A stretch of 64,000 bases of DNA from Arsukibacterium tuosuense (GTDB lineage Bacteria; Pseudomonadota; Gammaproteobacteria; Enterobacterales; Alteromonadaceae): NCBI RefSeq assembly GCF_900215315.1, contig NZ_OBEB01000004.1, forward strand, positions 1-64,000, read 5' to 3'. Under the pieces are notes generated by a model. It searched no databases, was not told the origin of the DNA, and saw only the letters and a list, made by a program, of their open reading frames with translations. Position 1 is the stretch's first letter. Every line of letters begins with the position of its first letter. Positions 33,954 to 44,134 of the stretch are shown here, one piece after another. The translations under genes were made by a program, and so were the position numbers.

Positions 33954-35795
33954 TTACTCGTCCAGGAAGCTTTTTAATACTTCTGAGCGAGAAGGGTGGC
34001 GCAATTTACGCAGTGCCTTGGCTTCAATCTGACGGATCCGCTCACGGGTTACGTCAAATTGCTTACCTACTTCTTCCAGGGTGTGGTCGGTATTCATATC
34101 AATACCAAACCGCATCCGCAGTACTTTGGCTTCGCGGGCGGTTAAGCCGGCCAGTACTTCGTTAGTGGCGTTTTTCAGGCTTTCCATGGTGGCAGAATCT
34201 AACGGTGATTCACCGCCGGCATCTTCAATAAAGTCGCCCAGATGCGAATCTTCATCATCGCCAATCGGGGTTTCCATGGAAATAGGCTCTTTGGCTATTT
34301 TTAACACCTTACGAATTTTGTCTTCCGGCATTTGCATCCGCTCTGACAATTCTTCTGGTGTTGGCTCGCGCCCCATCTCCTGCAACATCTGGCGGGAAAT
34401 CCGGTTTAGCTTGTTGATGGTTTCAATCATATGCACCGGGATCCGGATGGTGCGGGCCTGGTCAGCGATAGACCGGGTAATGGCCTGCCGGATCCACCAG
34501 GTGGCGTAGGTTGAAAACTTATAACCACGACGGTATTCAAATTTATCAACCGCTTTCATCAGGCCGATGTTGCCTTCCTGAATTAAGTCAAGGAATTGCA
34601 AACCGCGGTTGGTGTATTTCTTAGCAATAGAGATAACCAGACGCAAGTTGGCTTCAACCATTTCTTTCTTGGCGCGGCGGGCTTTGGCTTCGCCTATCGA
34701 CATACGGCGGTTAATATCTTTAATTTTAAAGATACTTAAGCCGGTTTCTTCTTCAACTTTTTTCAGTTTCTCAACGCTGCGAACCAAATCTTCGCGCATT
34801 TCTTCCAGGCGCACTGAATAACCTTTGCCGGCTTTAATTTCAGCATCGATCCAGGCAGTGGAGTTTTCATGGCCGGTAAAAGCTTTCACGAAGGTTTTCT
34901 TCGGCATTTTGGCGTATTCAACGCAATGCTTCATTAACAGCCGTTCCTGGATCCGTACCCGGTCCATCATTTCACGCATGTTTTTAACCAGGCGATCGAA
35001 TTGCTTTGGTACCAGACGGAAGCAGCGGAACACTTCACTTAATTTTTCAATTTCAGCTTTGGTGGTTGCGTGTTCGCGGCCATTTTGCTCGATGGAGTTA
35101 CGGGTAACATCGTACTGGCTGCGCAGTTCGCCAAATTTAATCCGGGCTTCTTCCGGATCCGGACCGGTATCGGCTTCAGCATCGTCATCACTGTCGTCGT
35201 CATCACTGTCGTCGTTATCATCGTCCTGCTTATCTGCAGGCACTTCAGAGCCGATATGGCTGGCGATAACTGGCGCTTCATCAATTTCGTTAGGGTCGAT
35301 AAAGGCAGAAACAATGTCGCTTAAACGAATTTCCTCTGCTTCAAATTTGTCCCATTGCTCCAGCAGGTAGGTAATGGCTTCCGGATACTCGGCGACCGAG
35401 GTTTGTACCTGATTGATGCCTTCTTCAATCCGTTTGGCGATGTCAATTTCGCCTTCGCGGGTTAACAGCTCAACGGTACCCATTTCCCGCATGTACATCC
35501 GTACCGGGTCGGTGGTGCGGCCAAGCTCTTTGTCGACACTAACCAGCGCCTGAGCGGCTTCTTCGGCAGCGTCTTCATCCGTAGAGGCGTCAGCCATTAT
35601 CAAATCATCGGCATCGGGGGCGTTTTCAAACACCTGAATGCCCATATCATTGATCATTCGAATAATATCTTCGATTTGATCAGAGTCGATAATGTCTTGT
35701 GGAAGGTGATCGTTAACTTCGGCAAAAGTAAGATACCCTTGCTCTTTACCTTTAATGATCAGGAGTTTTAACTGCGACTGAGGACTTTGCTCCAT
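33954..35795 (-). CDS. rpoD: RNA polymerase primary sigma factor RpoD (sigma-70)
   Basis: 613 residues, matching E. coli sigma-70. Region 1.1 ([20 protein letters not shown]) is at the N-terminus; region 1.2 includes [11 protein letters not shown]; an acidic Asp-rich non-conserved insert lies near 190-215. Region 2 contains [20 protein letters not shown] and the -10 recognition segment [20 protein letters not shown]; region 4 includes [20 protein letters not shown] for -35 contact. Last gene of the macromolecular synthesis operon, 86 bases after dnaG. It directs most housekeeping transcription. Confidence 0.99.
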   Translation of the reverse strand: MEQSPQSQLKLLIIKGKEQGYLTFAEVNDHLPQDIIDSDQIEDIIRMINDMGIQVFENAPDADDLIMADASTDEDAAEEAAQALVSVDKELGRTTDPVRMYMREMGTVELLTREGEIDIAKRIEEGINQVQTSVAEYPEAITYLLEQWDKFEAEEIRLSDIVSAFIDPNEIDEAPVIASHIGSEVPADKQDDDNDDSDDDDSDDDAEADTGPDPEEARIKFGELRSQYDVTRNSIEQNGREHATTKAEIEKLSEVFRCFRLVPKQFDRLVKNMREMMDRVRIQERLLMKHCVEYAKMPKKTFVKAFTGHENSTAWIDAEIKAGKGYSVRLEEMREDLVRSVEKLKKVEEETGLSIFKIKDINRRMSIGEAKARRAKKEMVEANLRLVISIAKKYTNRGLQFLDLIQEGNIGLMKAVDKFEYRRGYKFSTYATWWIRQAITRSIADQARTIRIPVHMIETINKLNRISRQMLQEMGREPTPEELSERMQMPEDKIRKVLKIAKEPISMETPIGDDEDSHLGDFIEDAGGESPLDSATMESLKNATNEVLAGLTAREAKVLRMRFGIDMNTDHTLEEVGKQFDVTRERIRQIEAKALRKLRHPSRSEVLKSFLDE

Positions 35796-35881
35796 AGAGA
35801 CTTATCTTCCACCAATGTTGATTAATATAAAAATGCGAACTAGCGATTATAACAAACCGAAGCTTTTCTAGCCAGTCGGAG

Positions 35882-37639
35882 TTAGCTTGCTGGTCGCGGT
35901 TTTTTGCTTTTCAGTGCTTTTAGCAACAGCACATATTCACGTTGTTCGGTCTGGGTCAGCTGTTTTAGTTTATCTTTTCGTTCCAGTGCTTCCAGCCGTT
36001 GTTGCAGATATTGATCTTCAATCGAGTGGAACGTGTCCAGAAATTCGGCTGACAGCTGCTCCGGTTCTATCTGGTGTTGCCATGCTGCCAGTTTCAAAAG
36101 GATGGCATGCTCTGGCAGATCGCGCCAGTATTCCAGCAATTGCGCTGTGGTAAGCCCAGGCTTATCCAGTAAATGCTGCTGTACGGCCAGTAACAAATTA
36201 ATACCCGGAATGTCGGCACTTGCCAATTCCGGCGCATGGGGCATGACATTTACCAGTTCCGGCGTTTGTAATAACAGAGCAATGGCCCGGCGCATTGGCG
36301 TCATTTTGATACTGGCTGGGGCTGGCCTTGCTTGTGGCCGGTTACTCACTGGTTTTAGCCGCTCGCTGGCCCGGCCTAACAAATTATTCAGTTTCTGCTG
36401 CAGGGTCTCCTGATAAAAGCTGCTGGGAATTTGCTTAATCAGTTCACTGCCTTTCACCATTAGTGCCGACTTGCCGCCGTCAGTATTGGCATCAAACTCT
36501 TGTAATAAATGCTCAAATAAATACTGGCTTAACGGCAGCGCTTGTTCTAACCGCGCCAAAAAGGCGGCTTTGCCCTCTTTTTGCACCAGAGAATCCGGGT
36601 CTTCACCGTCGGGTAAAAAAACAAAATTAAGCTCAACACCATCTTTTAATTGCGGCAGAGCATTTTGCAAAGCACGCCACGCGGCATCGCGGCCGGCTCG
36701 ATCACCGTCATAACAGCAAATCACTTTAGGGCTATACCGAAACAAAGTATGCATTTGGTCTGACGTTGTGGCGGTACCGAGGCAAGCCACTGCAAAGCGG
36801 ATGTCGTGCTCTGCCAATGCCACCACGTCCATATAGCCTTCTACCACCAGCACTTGCTTCAGATGGCCTGGCTGCTGGCGTACCTGGTACAAACCATACA
36901 GTTCACGGCCTTTATGAAACAAGCGGGTTTCCGGCGAGTTCAGGTATTTCGGCTGACCATCATTTAAAATACGGCCACCAAAAGCGATAACCCGGCCCCG
37001 TTTGTCGTGAATAGGGAACATCAGCCGGTCACGGAAAAAATCATACTCGCGGCCATTATCGTTGCGGTTTACCAGCTTCAGCTCTATTAGCTGTTCGCGC
37101 ACCGCTCGCGGTTTGCCATTGCTTAGCTGTTTTAACACGCCGTCCCAGCCATCCGGCGCGTAGCCCAGCTGAAAGTCATTAATGGTTTGCGGCGATAAGC
37201 CCCGTTTTTGCAAGTATTGTTGCACTGTCGGGCCATTAGCATGTTGCTGCAGCTGCTGCTGGTAAAAATCGGCAGCTTGCTGCATCAGACTGTAATCGTC
37301 GGCCTGAGCCGCCGGACGAGCCGGCCCTTTGCCTTGCTCGCGTGGTACTTCCATATGCAGCTGTTTCGCCAGCTCTTCAATGGCTTCGACAAATTCCAGT
37401 TGCTCAAACTCCATCATAAAACTAATGGCATTGCCATGGGCGCCACAACCAAAGCAGTGATAGAACTGCTTATCGGGACTTACAGTAAATGATGGACTTT
37501 TTTCGTTATGGAACGGACAACAGGCAGCGTAGTTTTTACTACCTGCTTTTTTCAGCGGTACACGTTGGTCGATCAGTTCAACGATATCTGTTCTGGCAAG
37601 CAGATCATCAATAAACTGACGGGGTATTTGTCCTGCCAC
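35882..37639 (-). CDS. dnaG: DNA primase DnaG
   Basis: 585 residues (E. coli 581). An N-terminal CHC2 zinc ribbon (CPFHNEKSPSF ... HCFGCGAHG, about residues 41-68), a TOPRIM catalytic core (VLVVEGYMDVVAL, CYDGDRAG) and a C-terminal helicase-binding domain from about 435. It makes RNA primers for replication with DnaB. It sits between rpsU and rpoD, preceded by hairpins that should lower read-through from rpsU. Confidence 0.98.
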   Translation of the reverse strand: MAGQIPRQFIDDLLARTDIVELIDQRVPLKKAGSKNYAACCPFHNEKSPSFTVSPDKQFYHCFGCGAHGNAISFMMEFEQLEFVEAIEELAKQLHMEVPREQGKGPARPAAQADDYSLMQQAADFYQQQLQQHANGPTVQQYLQKRGLSPQTINDFQLGYAPDGWDGVLKQLSNGKPRAVREQLIELKLVNRNDNGREYDFFRDRLMFPIHDKRGRVIAFGGRILNDGQPKYLNSPETRLFHKGRELYGLYQVRQQPGHLKQVLVVEGYMDVVALAEHDIRFAVACLGTATTSDQMHTLFRYSPKVICCYDGDRAGRDAAWRALQNALPQLKDGVELNFVFLPDGEDPDSLVQKEGKAAFLARLEQALPLSQYLFEHLLQEFDANTDGGKSALMVKGSELIKQIPSSFYQETLQQKLNNLLGRASERLKPVSNRPQARPAPASIKMTPMRRAIALLLQTPELVNVMPHAPELASADIPGINLLLAVQQHLLDKPGLTTAQLLEYWRDLPEHAILLKLAAWQHQIEPEQLSAEFLDTFHSIEDQYLQQRLEALERKDKLKQLTQTEQREYVLLLKALKSKKPRPAS

Positions 37640-37663
37640 TGCTGTCCTTTTATATGGTTTCCA

Positions 37664-37695
37664 GAAAAAGACAAACCGTGCTCATAGAACACGGT
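37664..37695 (-). terminator. Intrinsic terminator/attenuator between rpsU and dnaG
   Basis: On the minus strand ACCGTG (37695-37690) pairs with CACGGT (37680-37675) and is followed by TTTGTCTTTTT. Its place matches the partial terminator that sets rpsU above dnaG expression in the E. coli operon. Confidence 0.75.
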
Positions 37696-37725
37696 GTGCA
37701 GATATCGGCCTTGCGCCTGATTGCG

Positions 37726-37766
37726 AACCTGCTGGTTAGAACCGCTATTGTGCGGTTGAGCAGGTT
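37726..37766 (-). promoter_or_regulatory. Long hairpin just after rpsU
   Basis: AACCTGCT (37726-37733) pairs with AGCAGGTT (37759-37766); inside, AACCG (37740-37744) pairs with CGGTT (37753-37757). It lies 20 bases past the rpsU stop, with no T-run; probably an mRNA-processing or stability element like the RNase E site region in E. coli. Confidence 0.5.
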
Positions 37767-37785
37767 AACGCCGGTTGACTGTAAC

Positions 37786-38001
37786 TTAGTACAGGCGGAT
37801 CCGACGTGCATTCTCGCGAGAAAGCTTTTTAGCGTGACGTTTTACCGCCGCTGCTTTCTTGCGCTTACGAACCCAGGTAGGCTTCTCGTAAAATTCTTTT
37901 GCGCGTACATCAGCTAATACGCCAGCTTTTTCACAAGAGCGCTTAAAACGACGTAACGCTACGTCAAAGGGTTCGTTTTCTTTTACTTTAACAACAGGCA
38001 T
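37786..38001 (-). CDS. rpsU: 30S ribosomal protein S21
   Basis: 71 residues, identical in length to E. coli S21, with the typical [20 protein letters not shown] start and a very basic C-terminus ([19 protein letters not shown]). It helps mRNA 5' ends engage the 30S subunit. First gene of rpsU-dnaG-rpoD. A good ribosome binding site (GAGGTGAG) precedes ATG 38001. Confidence 0.99.
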   Translation of the reverse strand: MPVVKVKENEPFDVALRRFKRSCEKAGVLADVRAKEFYEKPTWVRKRKKAAAVKRHAKKLSRENARRIRLY

Positions 38002-38063
38002 TAAATTCTCACCTCGGTCAAACTTGGTTATCTGTAACCAATTACGATTAAAAATGGTGCGGC

Positions 38064-38093
38064 ATTTTACGCAAAAACCCCTACCAATGTAAA
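38064..38093 (-). promoter_or_regulatory. Candidate rpsU operon promoter
   Basis: On the minus strand TTTACA (38093-38088) and TAAAAT (38069-38064) are 18 bp apart, each one base from consensus. The start point would be about 55 bases before the rpsU ATG. Confidence 0.55.
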
Positions 38094-38239
38094 GCGAATA
38101 AGTGATCTTAAATCAGATCTTCTGGCTCTGACAGGGTGAAGTCGTTACAATGCGCGCGTTAAAGGCCGGCAAGTGTACCTGAACTTTCCGGCCAGATCCT
38201 ACTATTTGCTGATTTTTTAACATGATTTCCGGGAAGACG

Positions 38240-39253
38240 ATGCGCGTATTAGGTATAGAAACATCCTGTGACGAAACCGCGATAGCAATCTATGATGGCG
38301 AAAAAGGCTTATTAAGCCATGTGCTTTACAGTCAAATTCCGCTGCATGCCGATTACGGTGGGGTAGTGCCTGAGCTGGCATCACGTGATCATGTTAAAAA
38401 AACCCTGCCATTAATAAAGCAAGCACTACTGCAGGCCGGTACTAACGCCAGTGAGATTGACGGCGTTGCTTATACTGCCGGCCCGGGTTTAGCCGGTGCC
38501 TTGCTGGTTGGCGCTACTATTGGCCGCAGCCTGGCTTATGCCTGGCAAAAACCGGCATTGGCGGTGCACCATATGGAAGGCCACTTACTGGCACCTATGC
38601 TGGAAGATAACCCGCCGCCGTTTCCGTTTTTAGCGCTGTTAGTATCGGGTGGCCATACTCAGCTGGTAGGGGTAGAGGGTATTGGCCGTTATCAGTTACT
38701 GGGTGAGTCGATAGATGACGCGGCCGGTGAAGCCTTTGATAAAACTGCAAAGCTGATGGGCCTGGATTACCCGGGTGGCCCTTTGCTGGCCAAGCTTGCG
38801 TTAACCGGTGACAGTAAAAAATATAAGTTTCCGCGGCCAATGACTGACCGGCCCGGGCTCGATTTCAGTTTTAGCGGCCTGAAAACCTCTGCTGCTAATG
38901 TCATTGCCAAAGAGGGCAGCAGTGAACAGGTGCAGGCCGATATCGCTGCATCATTTCAGCAAGCGGTGGTGGATACCTTAGTAATTAAATGTGAACGGGC
39001 GCTGGAGCAAACCGGCTATCAGCGTTTGGTGATTGCCGGCGGGGTAAGCGCAAACCTGTCGTTACGCGAGCAACTTGCGGTGCTGTTAAAGCAGCGCGGT
39101 GGCGAGGTGTATTACCCGCGCAAAGAGTTTTGTACCGACAACGGTGCCATGATTGCTTATGCCGGTTATCAGCGGTTACAGGCCGGTCAGCAGCAAGACC
39201 TGACCATAGGCGTAACACCACGCTGGCCAATGCAGGATTTAGCGCCGGTCTGA
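38240..39253 (+). CDS. tsaD: tRNA N6-threonylcarbamoyladenosine transferase TsaD
   Basis: 337 residues from ATG 38240, exactly the E. coli length. Starts [14 protein letters not shown]; metal-site HMEGH (about residues 111-115), [27 protein letters not shown], and GGVSAN. With TsaB and TsaE it attaches threonylcarbamoyl to A37 of ANN-decoding tRNAs. An in-frame ATG at 38222 lacks a ribosome binding site and would add six residues. Divergent from rpsU, as in E. coli. Confidence 0.98.
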   Translation: MRVLGIETSCDETAIAIYDGEKGLLSHVLYSQIPLHADYGGVVPELASRDHVKKTLPLIKQALLQAGTNASEIDGVAYTAGPGLAGALLVGATIGRSLAYAWQKPALAVHHMEGHLLAPMLEDNPPPFPFLALLVSGGHTQLVGVEGIGRYQLLGESIDDAAGEAFDKTAKLMGLDYPGGPLLAKLALTGDSKKYKFPRPMTDRPGLDFSFSGLKTSAANVIAKEGSSEQVQADIAASFQQAVVDTLVIKCERALEQTGYQRLVIAGGVSANLSLREQLAVLLKQRGGEVYYPRKEFCTDNGAMIAYAGYQRLQAGQQQDLTIGVTPRWPMQDLAPV

Positions 39254-39270
39254 ATAGAGAAAGAACTATA

Positions 39271-39385
39271 GAGGTCGGGGTGTTGGCTTCGGTTGCAACT
39301 CCCGCTTTGGCTCGCCACAGCAACTCGCTCGCGCTGACGCACTCACTCAGACACTCTGTGGCGCCCAAATCGGGATTCCAACCTC
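39271..39385. repeat. 115-bp imperfect inverted repeat between tsaD and plsY
   Basis: Outer arms GAGGTCGG (39271-39278) and CCAACCTC (39378-39385); inner arms at 39300-39320 and 39356-39375 pair with few mismatches, ending in the perfect CGCCACAG/CTGTGGCG. The loop carries direct short repeats (ACTCGCTCGCGC). It lies between convergent genes; it may be a dispersed palindromic element or a bidirectional transcription boundary. Confidence 0.6.
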
Positions 39386-39434
39386 GCTTTAATTGATGCA
39401 TATAATCTTTATAAAAAGCTAAGAAGTGCTGAAA

Positions 39435-40040
39435 TTACTCTCGAATGCGTTTAGACTTGTCCCACACTTTGCTTTCTTTGCCCTGATACAGCCGGACAAT
39501 ATTCTGGCGATGGCGGGCGATAATCAGAATGCTTAGCATCAGCACCGGTAGGGTATATAACGGTTTAATCCACCAGGTAAACAGCGGCGCCAGCGCGACA
39601 GTAATAATAGCAGCTAGCGACGAATAACCGCTTAGTGCAACCAGCAATACCCAGCTGGCAATTAACAGGCCGGCTAAGTCGAGGCCAATTGGCATCATAG
39701 CGCCAAAAGCGGTAGCAACAGCTTTGCCGCCCTTAAAACCAAAAAATACCGGATAAATATGGCCGAGGCAGGCACAGATGGCGATAGCACCCAGCCAGAC
39801 CGGTTCGATTTGCAAAAAGTATGAGCCCCAGACCGGAATAGTGCCTTTCAAAATATCAAATAGTAAAACCAATACTGCCGGGAAAGCACCCCCGAGGCGC
39901 AAAACGTTAGTGGCACCGGGATTGCCAGAGCCATGAAAACGCGGGTCGGGCAGGCGAAATAACTGACAAACCAGCACTGCTGATGACACCGAGCCCACTA
40001 AATAGGCGGCGAACATCATAATAACAATCAGCAGGGTCAT
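39435..40040 (-). CDS. plsY: Glycerol-3-phosphate acyltransferase PlsY
   Basis: 201-residue inner-membrane protein with about five helices. Family motifs: [15 protein letters not shown] (phosphate loop), [15 protein letters not shown], and a later region [15 protein letters not shown]. It transfers acyl from acyl-phosphate to glycerol-3-phosphate, the first step of phospholipid synthesis. Convergent with tsaD, divergent from folB, same order as in E. coli. Confidence 0.97.
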   Translation of the reverse strand: MTLLIVIMMFAAYLVGSVSSAVLVCQLFRLPDPRFHGSGNPGATNVLRLGGAFPAVLVLLFDILKGTIPVWGSYFLQIEPVWLGAIAICACLGHIYPVFFGFKGGKAVATAFGAMMPIGLDLAGLLIASWVLLVALSGYSSLAAIITVALAPLFTWWIKPLYTLPVLMLSILIIARHRQNIVRLYQGKESKVWDKSKRIRE

Positions 40041-40177
40041 TTCGACGGTTCCTCAGCACCAGTTTTTGCGATAAGATTGCGGCTCGCTATACAGCAGCAG
40101 GATAAGGGTTTGGTGGCTTTTTACCTATCCGACCAGCCTACCTGAAACGAAAAATAACGCAATCCGGATTTAACTGA

Positions 40178-40558
40178 ATGGACATAGTTTTTATAAAACA
40201 GCTACAAGTCGATACCATTATAGGGGTGTACGACTGGGAGAAATCCATTCTGCAGCGGTTGTTGCTTGACCTGGCCCTTACGGCAGACCAGCGTACGGCC
40301 GCTGCCAGAGACGATATCAGCCTGACGCTGGATTACGCCGTGATTGCCGAAAAAGTAACAACGCTGATAACCGCTGAGCCAATAGAGCTGATAGAAACGG
40401 TTGCCGAAAGAGTCGCTGAAATGCTGCTCACTGAATTTGCTACCAGCAAGGTGGAAGTCACTGTTAGCAAGCCCGGGGCAGTTGCCAATGCCCAAAGCGT
40501 TGGTGTGCATATTGTGCGCACTGCTCCGGTTACAACACCGCCGCAGGATTACGCTTAA
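40178..40558 (+). CDS. folB: Dihydroneopterin aldolase FolB
   Basis: 126 residues. It starts DIVFIKQLQVDTIIGVYDWEK, with catalytic-site features ETVAERVAEMLL and VTVSKPGAV. It converts dihydroneopterin to 6-hydroxymethyl-dihydropterin in folate synthesis. Its stop shares one base with the folK start (TAATG), coupling the two folate enzymes. Confidence 0.96.
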   Translation: MDIVFIKQLQVDTIIGVYDWEKSILQRLLLDLALTADQRTAAARDDISLTLDYAVIAEKVTTLITAEPIELIETVAERVAEMLLTEFATSKVEVTVSKPGAVANAQSVGVHIVRTAPVTTPPQDYA

Positions 40559-41055
40559 TGGCCCGCATTTTTATCAGTATTGGCAGTAATACAGACCGTG
40601 ACCATTACATCCGGGCCGGGGTATTGTCACTGCAGCAGTTCTTCGGTGAGGTGCAACTTTCTTCGGTTTATGAAAGCGAAGCTGTGGGCTTTAATGGCGA
40701 TGCGTTTTATAACCTGGTGGCTGCAACCGATACGGCGTTAACTATTGCCGATTGTGTGCAGGTACTAAAACAAATTGAAGACAGCCACGGCCGTATTCGT
40801 GGTGCTGAAAAATTCTGTGGCCGTACTCTTGATTTAGATCTATTGACTTATGATCAGGTGGTTTGTCAGCAGCCTATTACTCTGCCACGTGGTGAAATTA
40901 CCTACAATGCTTTTGTGTTATGGCCAATGGCTGAACTGGCGCCAGCAGCAATTCATCCGTTGACTCAGCAAAGCTACGCCGAAATGTGGCAAGCTTACCC
41001 TAAAACAAAACAAAAAATCTGGCCTGTGCCTTTTACCTGGAGTGAATCTAATTGA
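40558..41055 (+). CDS. folK: HPPK (6-hydroxymethyl-dihydropterin pyrophosphokinase) FolK
   Basis: 165 residues. [10 protein letters not shown] at the start, [20 protein letters not shown], and the signature GRTLDLDLL with two catalytic aspartates. It phosphorylates 6-hydroxymethyl-dihydropterin using ATP, directly after the FolB step. E. coli places folK elsewhere, so a paired folB-folK is an Alteromonadales-like trait. It overlaps the uppP start by four bases. Confidence 0.95.
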   Translation: MARIFISIGSNTDRDHYIRAGVLSLQQFFGEVQLSSVYESEAVGFNGDAFYNLVAATDTALTIADCVQVLKQIEDSHGRIRGAEKFCGRTLDLDLLTYDQVVCQQPITLPRGEITYNAFVLWPMAELAPAAIHPLTQQSYAEMWQAYPKTKQKIWPVPFTWSESN

Positions 41056-41858
41056 GTACATTGGAAGTCATCATTTTAGCAATTCTGCAGGGCATAACTG
41101 AATTTTTACCTATTTCGTCGTCGGCTCATCTTATTTTGCCTTCTGCCATTTTCGGCTGGCAGGATCAGGGAATCGCCTTTGACGTTGCAGTACACGTAGG
41201 CACCCTGCTGGCCGTAATGCTGTATTTCCGCCAGGATATCGCTCGCTTAATGGTAGGCTGGGTGCAAAGTCTCGGTGGCCGGCACAGTACTGACAGTAAA
41301 CTGGCCTGGTGGGTTATTTTAGCGACGATTCCGGCAGGGTTAGCCGGGTTACTGGCAGCCGATTACATTGAAAGCTATTTACGCTCGCCCTGGGTGCTGG
41401 CCGCTACTACTATTATTTTTGGATTAGCACTATGGTGGGCTGATGCTACCGCCAAACAGCAGCAGAGCATGGAACAACTTAATTGGCGCCAGGCACTTTT
41501 TATCGGAGTAGCCCAGGCGATATCGCTGATCCCCGGCACCTCGCGCTCAGGCATTACCATGACCGCCGCTATGTTGCTGGGGCTTGATAAAGTCAGCGCT
41601 GCCCGCTTTTCGTTTTTACTGTCGATCCCGATTATTGTATTAAGTGGGGGTTATCAGGCCAGCAAGCTTTTGGCTGAGCCGGAACGGTTTGACTTACCAG
41701 CTATTTTTCTTGGTATGGGCCTGGCGTTTATCAGTGCATTAATTTGCATTCACTTCTTTTTGAAAATTATCAGCAGGATGGGCATGCTGCCCTTTGTGAT
41801 TTACCGGCTGCTGTTAGGAGTGGGGCTGATTATTTTTTTAAGTTGGTACGCGGTTTAA
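41052..41858 (+). CDS. uppP: Undecaprenyl-diphosphatase UppP (BacA)
   Basis: 268-residue polytopic membrane protein. Motifs: [16 protein letters not shown] near the N-terminus and [20 protein letters not shown] in the middle, the two family active-site loops. It dephosphorylates undecaprenyl diphosphate so that the lipid carrier can be reused for cell-wall synthesis; it also affects bacitracin resistance. TTG start at 41052 inside the folK stop (TTGA), with GGAG at 41039-41042, so it is translationally coupled. Confidence 0.96.
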   Translation: MSTLEVIILAILQGITEFLPISSSAHLILPSAIFGWQDQGIAFDVAVHVGTLLAVMLYFRQDIARLMVGWVQSLGGRHSTDSKLAWWVILATIPAGLAGLLAADYIESYLRSPWVLAATTIIFGLALWWADATAKQQQSMEQLNWRQALFIGVAQAISLIPGTSRSGITMTAAMLLGLDKVSAARFSFLLSIPIIVLSGGYQASKLLAEPERFDLPAIFLGMGLAFISALICIHFFLKIISRMGMLPFVIYRLLLGVGLIIFLSWYAV

Positions 41859-41883
41859 CTTACTACCCGGTTTAAGTATTCGG

Positions 41884-43134
41884 TCAGGCCCGTTTTGCTG
41901 CGCTAATAGCGGCTAAGCGGGCCTTTTGCAATTCAGCCCCTATCGCCTCACCTTTCAGGCCTTTCGCTACTATTTCCCGCACATTAACCGCCAGTGCTGC
42001 ATTTGCCAGTTGTTGCAGATAGTCAGCTTGCGGGTACTCCGCCTGTTCAAAGCCGGTTCGGCCGCGTAAATCAGCTTTACAGCACAACAGAATATCGTCT
42101 AGCCGCTGCGGTTTACGCCATAGATCAATACCATTAAATAGCTTTAACACCGTTGCCGGTTTTAATTCGCGGGTTTTATGCACAAGTTGATGATACTCGC
42201 AAACCAGCAGCGCCAATTCTTTACAATCATTGGGTACCCGCAGCCGCTGGCATAGCTGGTTAATTAATACCAGGCCAGTGTATTCATGGCCGTGATGAGA
42301 GGGCAGCAGCTCTGGTTTGGTCACCCCTTTGCCTAAATCATGCACCAGCGAGGCAAAGCGAATATCCAGCCGCTCAGATAACGCCGCCGCTTGTTCCAGC
42401 ACCAGCAGGGTATGAATGCCGGTATCGATTTCCGGGTGCCATTTTTCCGGTTGCGGAACGCCCCACAGCGCTGCTAGCTCTGGCATCAGTGCGCTGAGCG
42501 CCTCGCAATTATACAACAGCTGAAAATAGGCAGCGGGGCTTTGGCTGCTAAGGGCTTTAGCGGTTTCCTGCCACACCCTTTCCGGGCTTAAGGTATTGAG
42601 CTCACCGCTTTCGCTAAGCTTACGCATTAACGCCAGCGTTTCGTCAGCAACGGTGAAACCTAAGTGGGCATAACGGGCATAAAAGCGGGCCACCCGCAGC
42701 ACCCGCAGTGGGTCCTCTGCAAAGGCGTCTGAGACATGGCGCAATATTTTCTGTTCAATATCAGCGCGGCCATTATAGGGGTCGATATAATTGCCGGTAC
42801 TGTCTTGGGCGATAGCGTTAATGGTTAAATCACGCCGTTGTAAGTCCTGCTCCAGCGTAACATCCGGTGCGGCATACACGCTAAAGCCGGTATAACCCTT
42901 ACCATTCTTTCTCTCGGTTCGGGCCAGCGCATGTTCTTCTTTGGTTTGCGGGTGCAAAAATACCGGAAAGTCTTTCCCAACCTGTTGATAGCCGGCATCC
43001 AGCATTTGTTCCGGGGTAGCACCGACGACCACCCAGTCCCGCTCATGAAATGGATAGCCTAACAGCTCGTCCCGCACTGCTCCGCCCACAAGATATATCT
43101 GCACATGCTTTCCTGATTGCTTATTTTTTGCCAT
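41884..43134 (-). CDS. cca: Multifunctional CCA-adding enzyme
   Basis: 416 residues (E. coli 412). Class II nucleotidyltransferase head: [44 protein letters not shown]; then an HD domain with HDLGKG (about 260) giving phosphatase and phosphodiesterase activities. It adds or repairs the 3' CCA of tRNAs. Convergent with uppP with only 25 bases between, as in the E. coli neighbourhood. Confidence 0.97.
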   Translation of the reverse strand: MAKNKQSGKHVQIYLVGGAVRDELLGYPFHERDWVVVGATPEQMLDAGYQQVGKDFPVFLHPQTKEEHALARTERKNGKGYTGFSVYAAPDVTLEQDLQRRDLTINAIAQDSTGNYIDPYNGRADIEQKILRHVSDAFAEDPLRVLRVARFYARYAHLGFTVADETLALMRKLSESGELNTLSPERVWQETAKALSSQSPAAYFQLLYNCEALSALMPELAALWGVPQPEKWHPEIDTGIHTLLVLEQAAALSERLDIRFASLVHDLGKGVTKPELLPSHHGHEYTGLVLINQLCQRLRVPNDCKELALLVCEYHQLVHKTRELKPATVLKLFNGIDLWRKPQRLDDILLCCKADLRGRTGFEQAEYPQADYLQQLANAALAVNVREIVAKGLKGEAIGAELQKARLAAISAAKRA

Positions 43135-43183
43135 TATAGCGCCGTCAGTCTAATTTGCAGCGCTATTAACGCAGGATGCTTTG

Positions 43184-44119
43184 ATGTATACCGGTTTTTT
43201 CGGTTTAACCAGCCCCCCTTTTTCCATTGCCCCGAATCCGGATTTTATGTATCTGGGGGCCAGACACACTGAGGCATTGGCTCACTTACGATATGGCTTG
43301 GGCGATGCCGGCGGCTTTGTGTTGCTCACTGGCGAAGTGGGCACCGGCAAAACCACTGTGTCCCGCTCGTTATTGCAGGAGCTGGATAGCAATACTGATG
43401 TTGCCTTTATTCTAAACCCGACCTTATCAGAGCTGGAACTGCTGGCCGCCATTTGTGATGAGCTCAGAATTCGTTATAAAAAAGCCGACGCCAGCTTAAA
43501 AATACTTGGTGATAAAATCACTCAGCGTTTGCAAAAGAATCATCAGGCGGGCAAGAAAACCATTTTAATAATTGATGAAGCACAGCACTTGCAGCCGGCG
43601 GTACTGGAGCAGTTACGGCTGCTTACCAACCTGGAAACCAATACCAGGAAATTATTGCAGGTTATTTTAATTGGCCAGCCAGAGTTACAACAGTTGTTAC
43701 AGCGCAATGACTTGCGCCAGTTAGCGCAGCGGATCACCGCTCGCTATCATCTGCTACCACTGGATTTAAATGAAGTGCAGCACTATTTAAAATATCGCTT
43801 ACAGGTAGCAGGCTGCAGCCGGCCTGTTTTCAGTCAAAAAGCGGTTGCTGCGCTTTATCAGCATAGTGGTGGCATTCCGAGATTACTTAATCTACTGGCT
43901 GATCGCGCCATGCTGGCCGCATACAGTCAGCAAATGCCGATGGTAGAAACGGCCCAGGTACAACGGGCGGCGACAGAGGTGTTGCCAATGAGTCAGTCAG
44001 CGGGTAATGCAGCTGTCAGGATGCCGTTACCGGGGTGGTTGTGGCCGGTACTGGCCGGCACTGGTATAGTGATCGGGTTTTTACTGGCGATGGTTTTACT
44101 GCCCGTATTTAAAGGCTAA
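43184..44119 (+). CDS. gspA: GspA/ExeA-type AAA ATPase
   Basis: 311 residues from ATG 43184 (AGGA at 43173-43176); a TTG immediately before is also possible. ExeA-family ATPase: N-terminal YTGFFGLTSPPFSIAPNPDF, Walker A GEVGTGKTT, Walker B ILIIDEAQH, an arginine-rich sensor region, and one C-terminal transmembrane helix (about 285-305). With GspB it helps place the type II secretin in the outer membrane, using a periplasmic murein-binding part in ExeA; that part is absent here because the protein ends after the helix. MshM is a close relative, but the GspB gene next to it favours GspA. Confidence 0.85.
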   Translation: MYTGFFGLTSPPFSIAPNPDFMYLGARHTEALAHLRYGLGDAGGFVLLTGEVGTGKTTVSRSLLQELDSNTDVAFILNPTLSELELLAAICDELRIRYKKADASLKILGDKITQRLQKNHQAGKKTILIIDEAQHLQPAVLEQLRLLTNLETNTRKLLQVILIGQPELQQLLQRNDLRQLAQRITARYHLLPLDLNEVQHYLKYRLQVAGCSRPVFSQKAVAALYQHSGGIPRLLNLLADRAMLAAYSQQMPMVETAQVQRAATEVLPMSQSAGNAAVRMPLPGWLWPVLAGTGIVIGFLLAMVLLPVFKG

Positions 44120-44134
44120 GAAGTTAAGAGGTTA

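Noticed and set aside
34825-35370. 181-codon plus-strand frame rich in Ser
   Set aside because: It is the mirror of the acidic rpoD coding region; Ser repeats reflect Asp/Asp codons read backwards.
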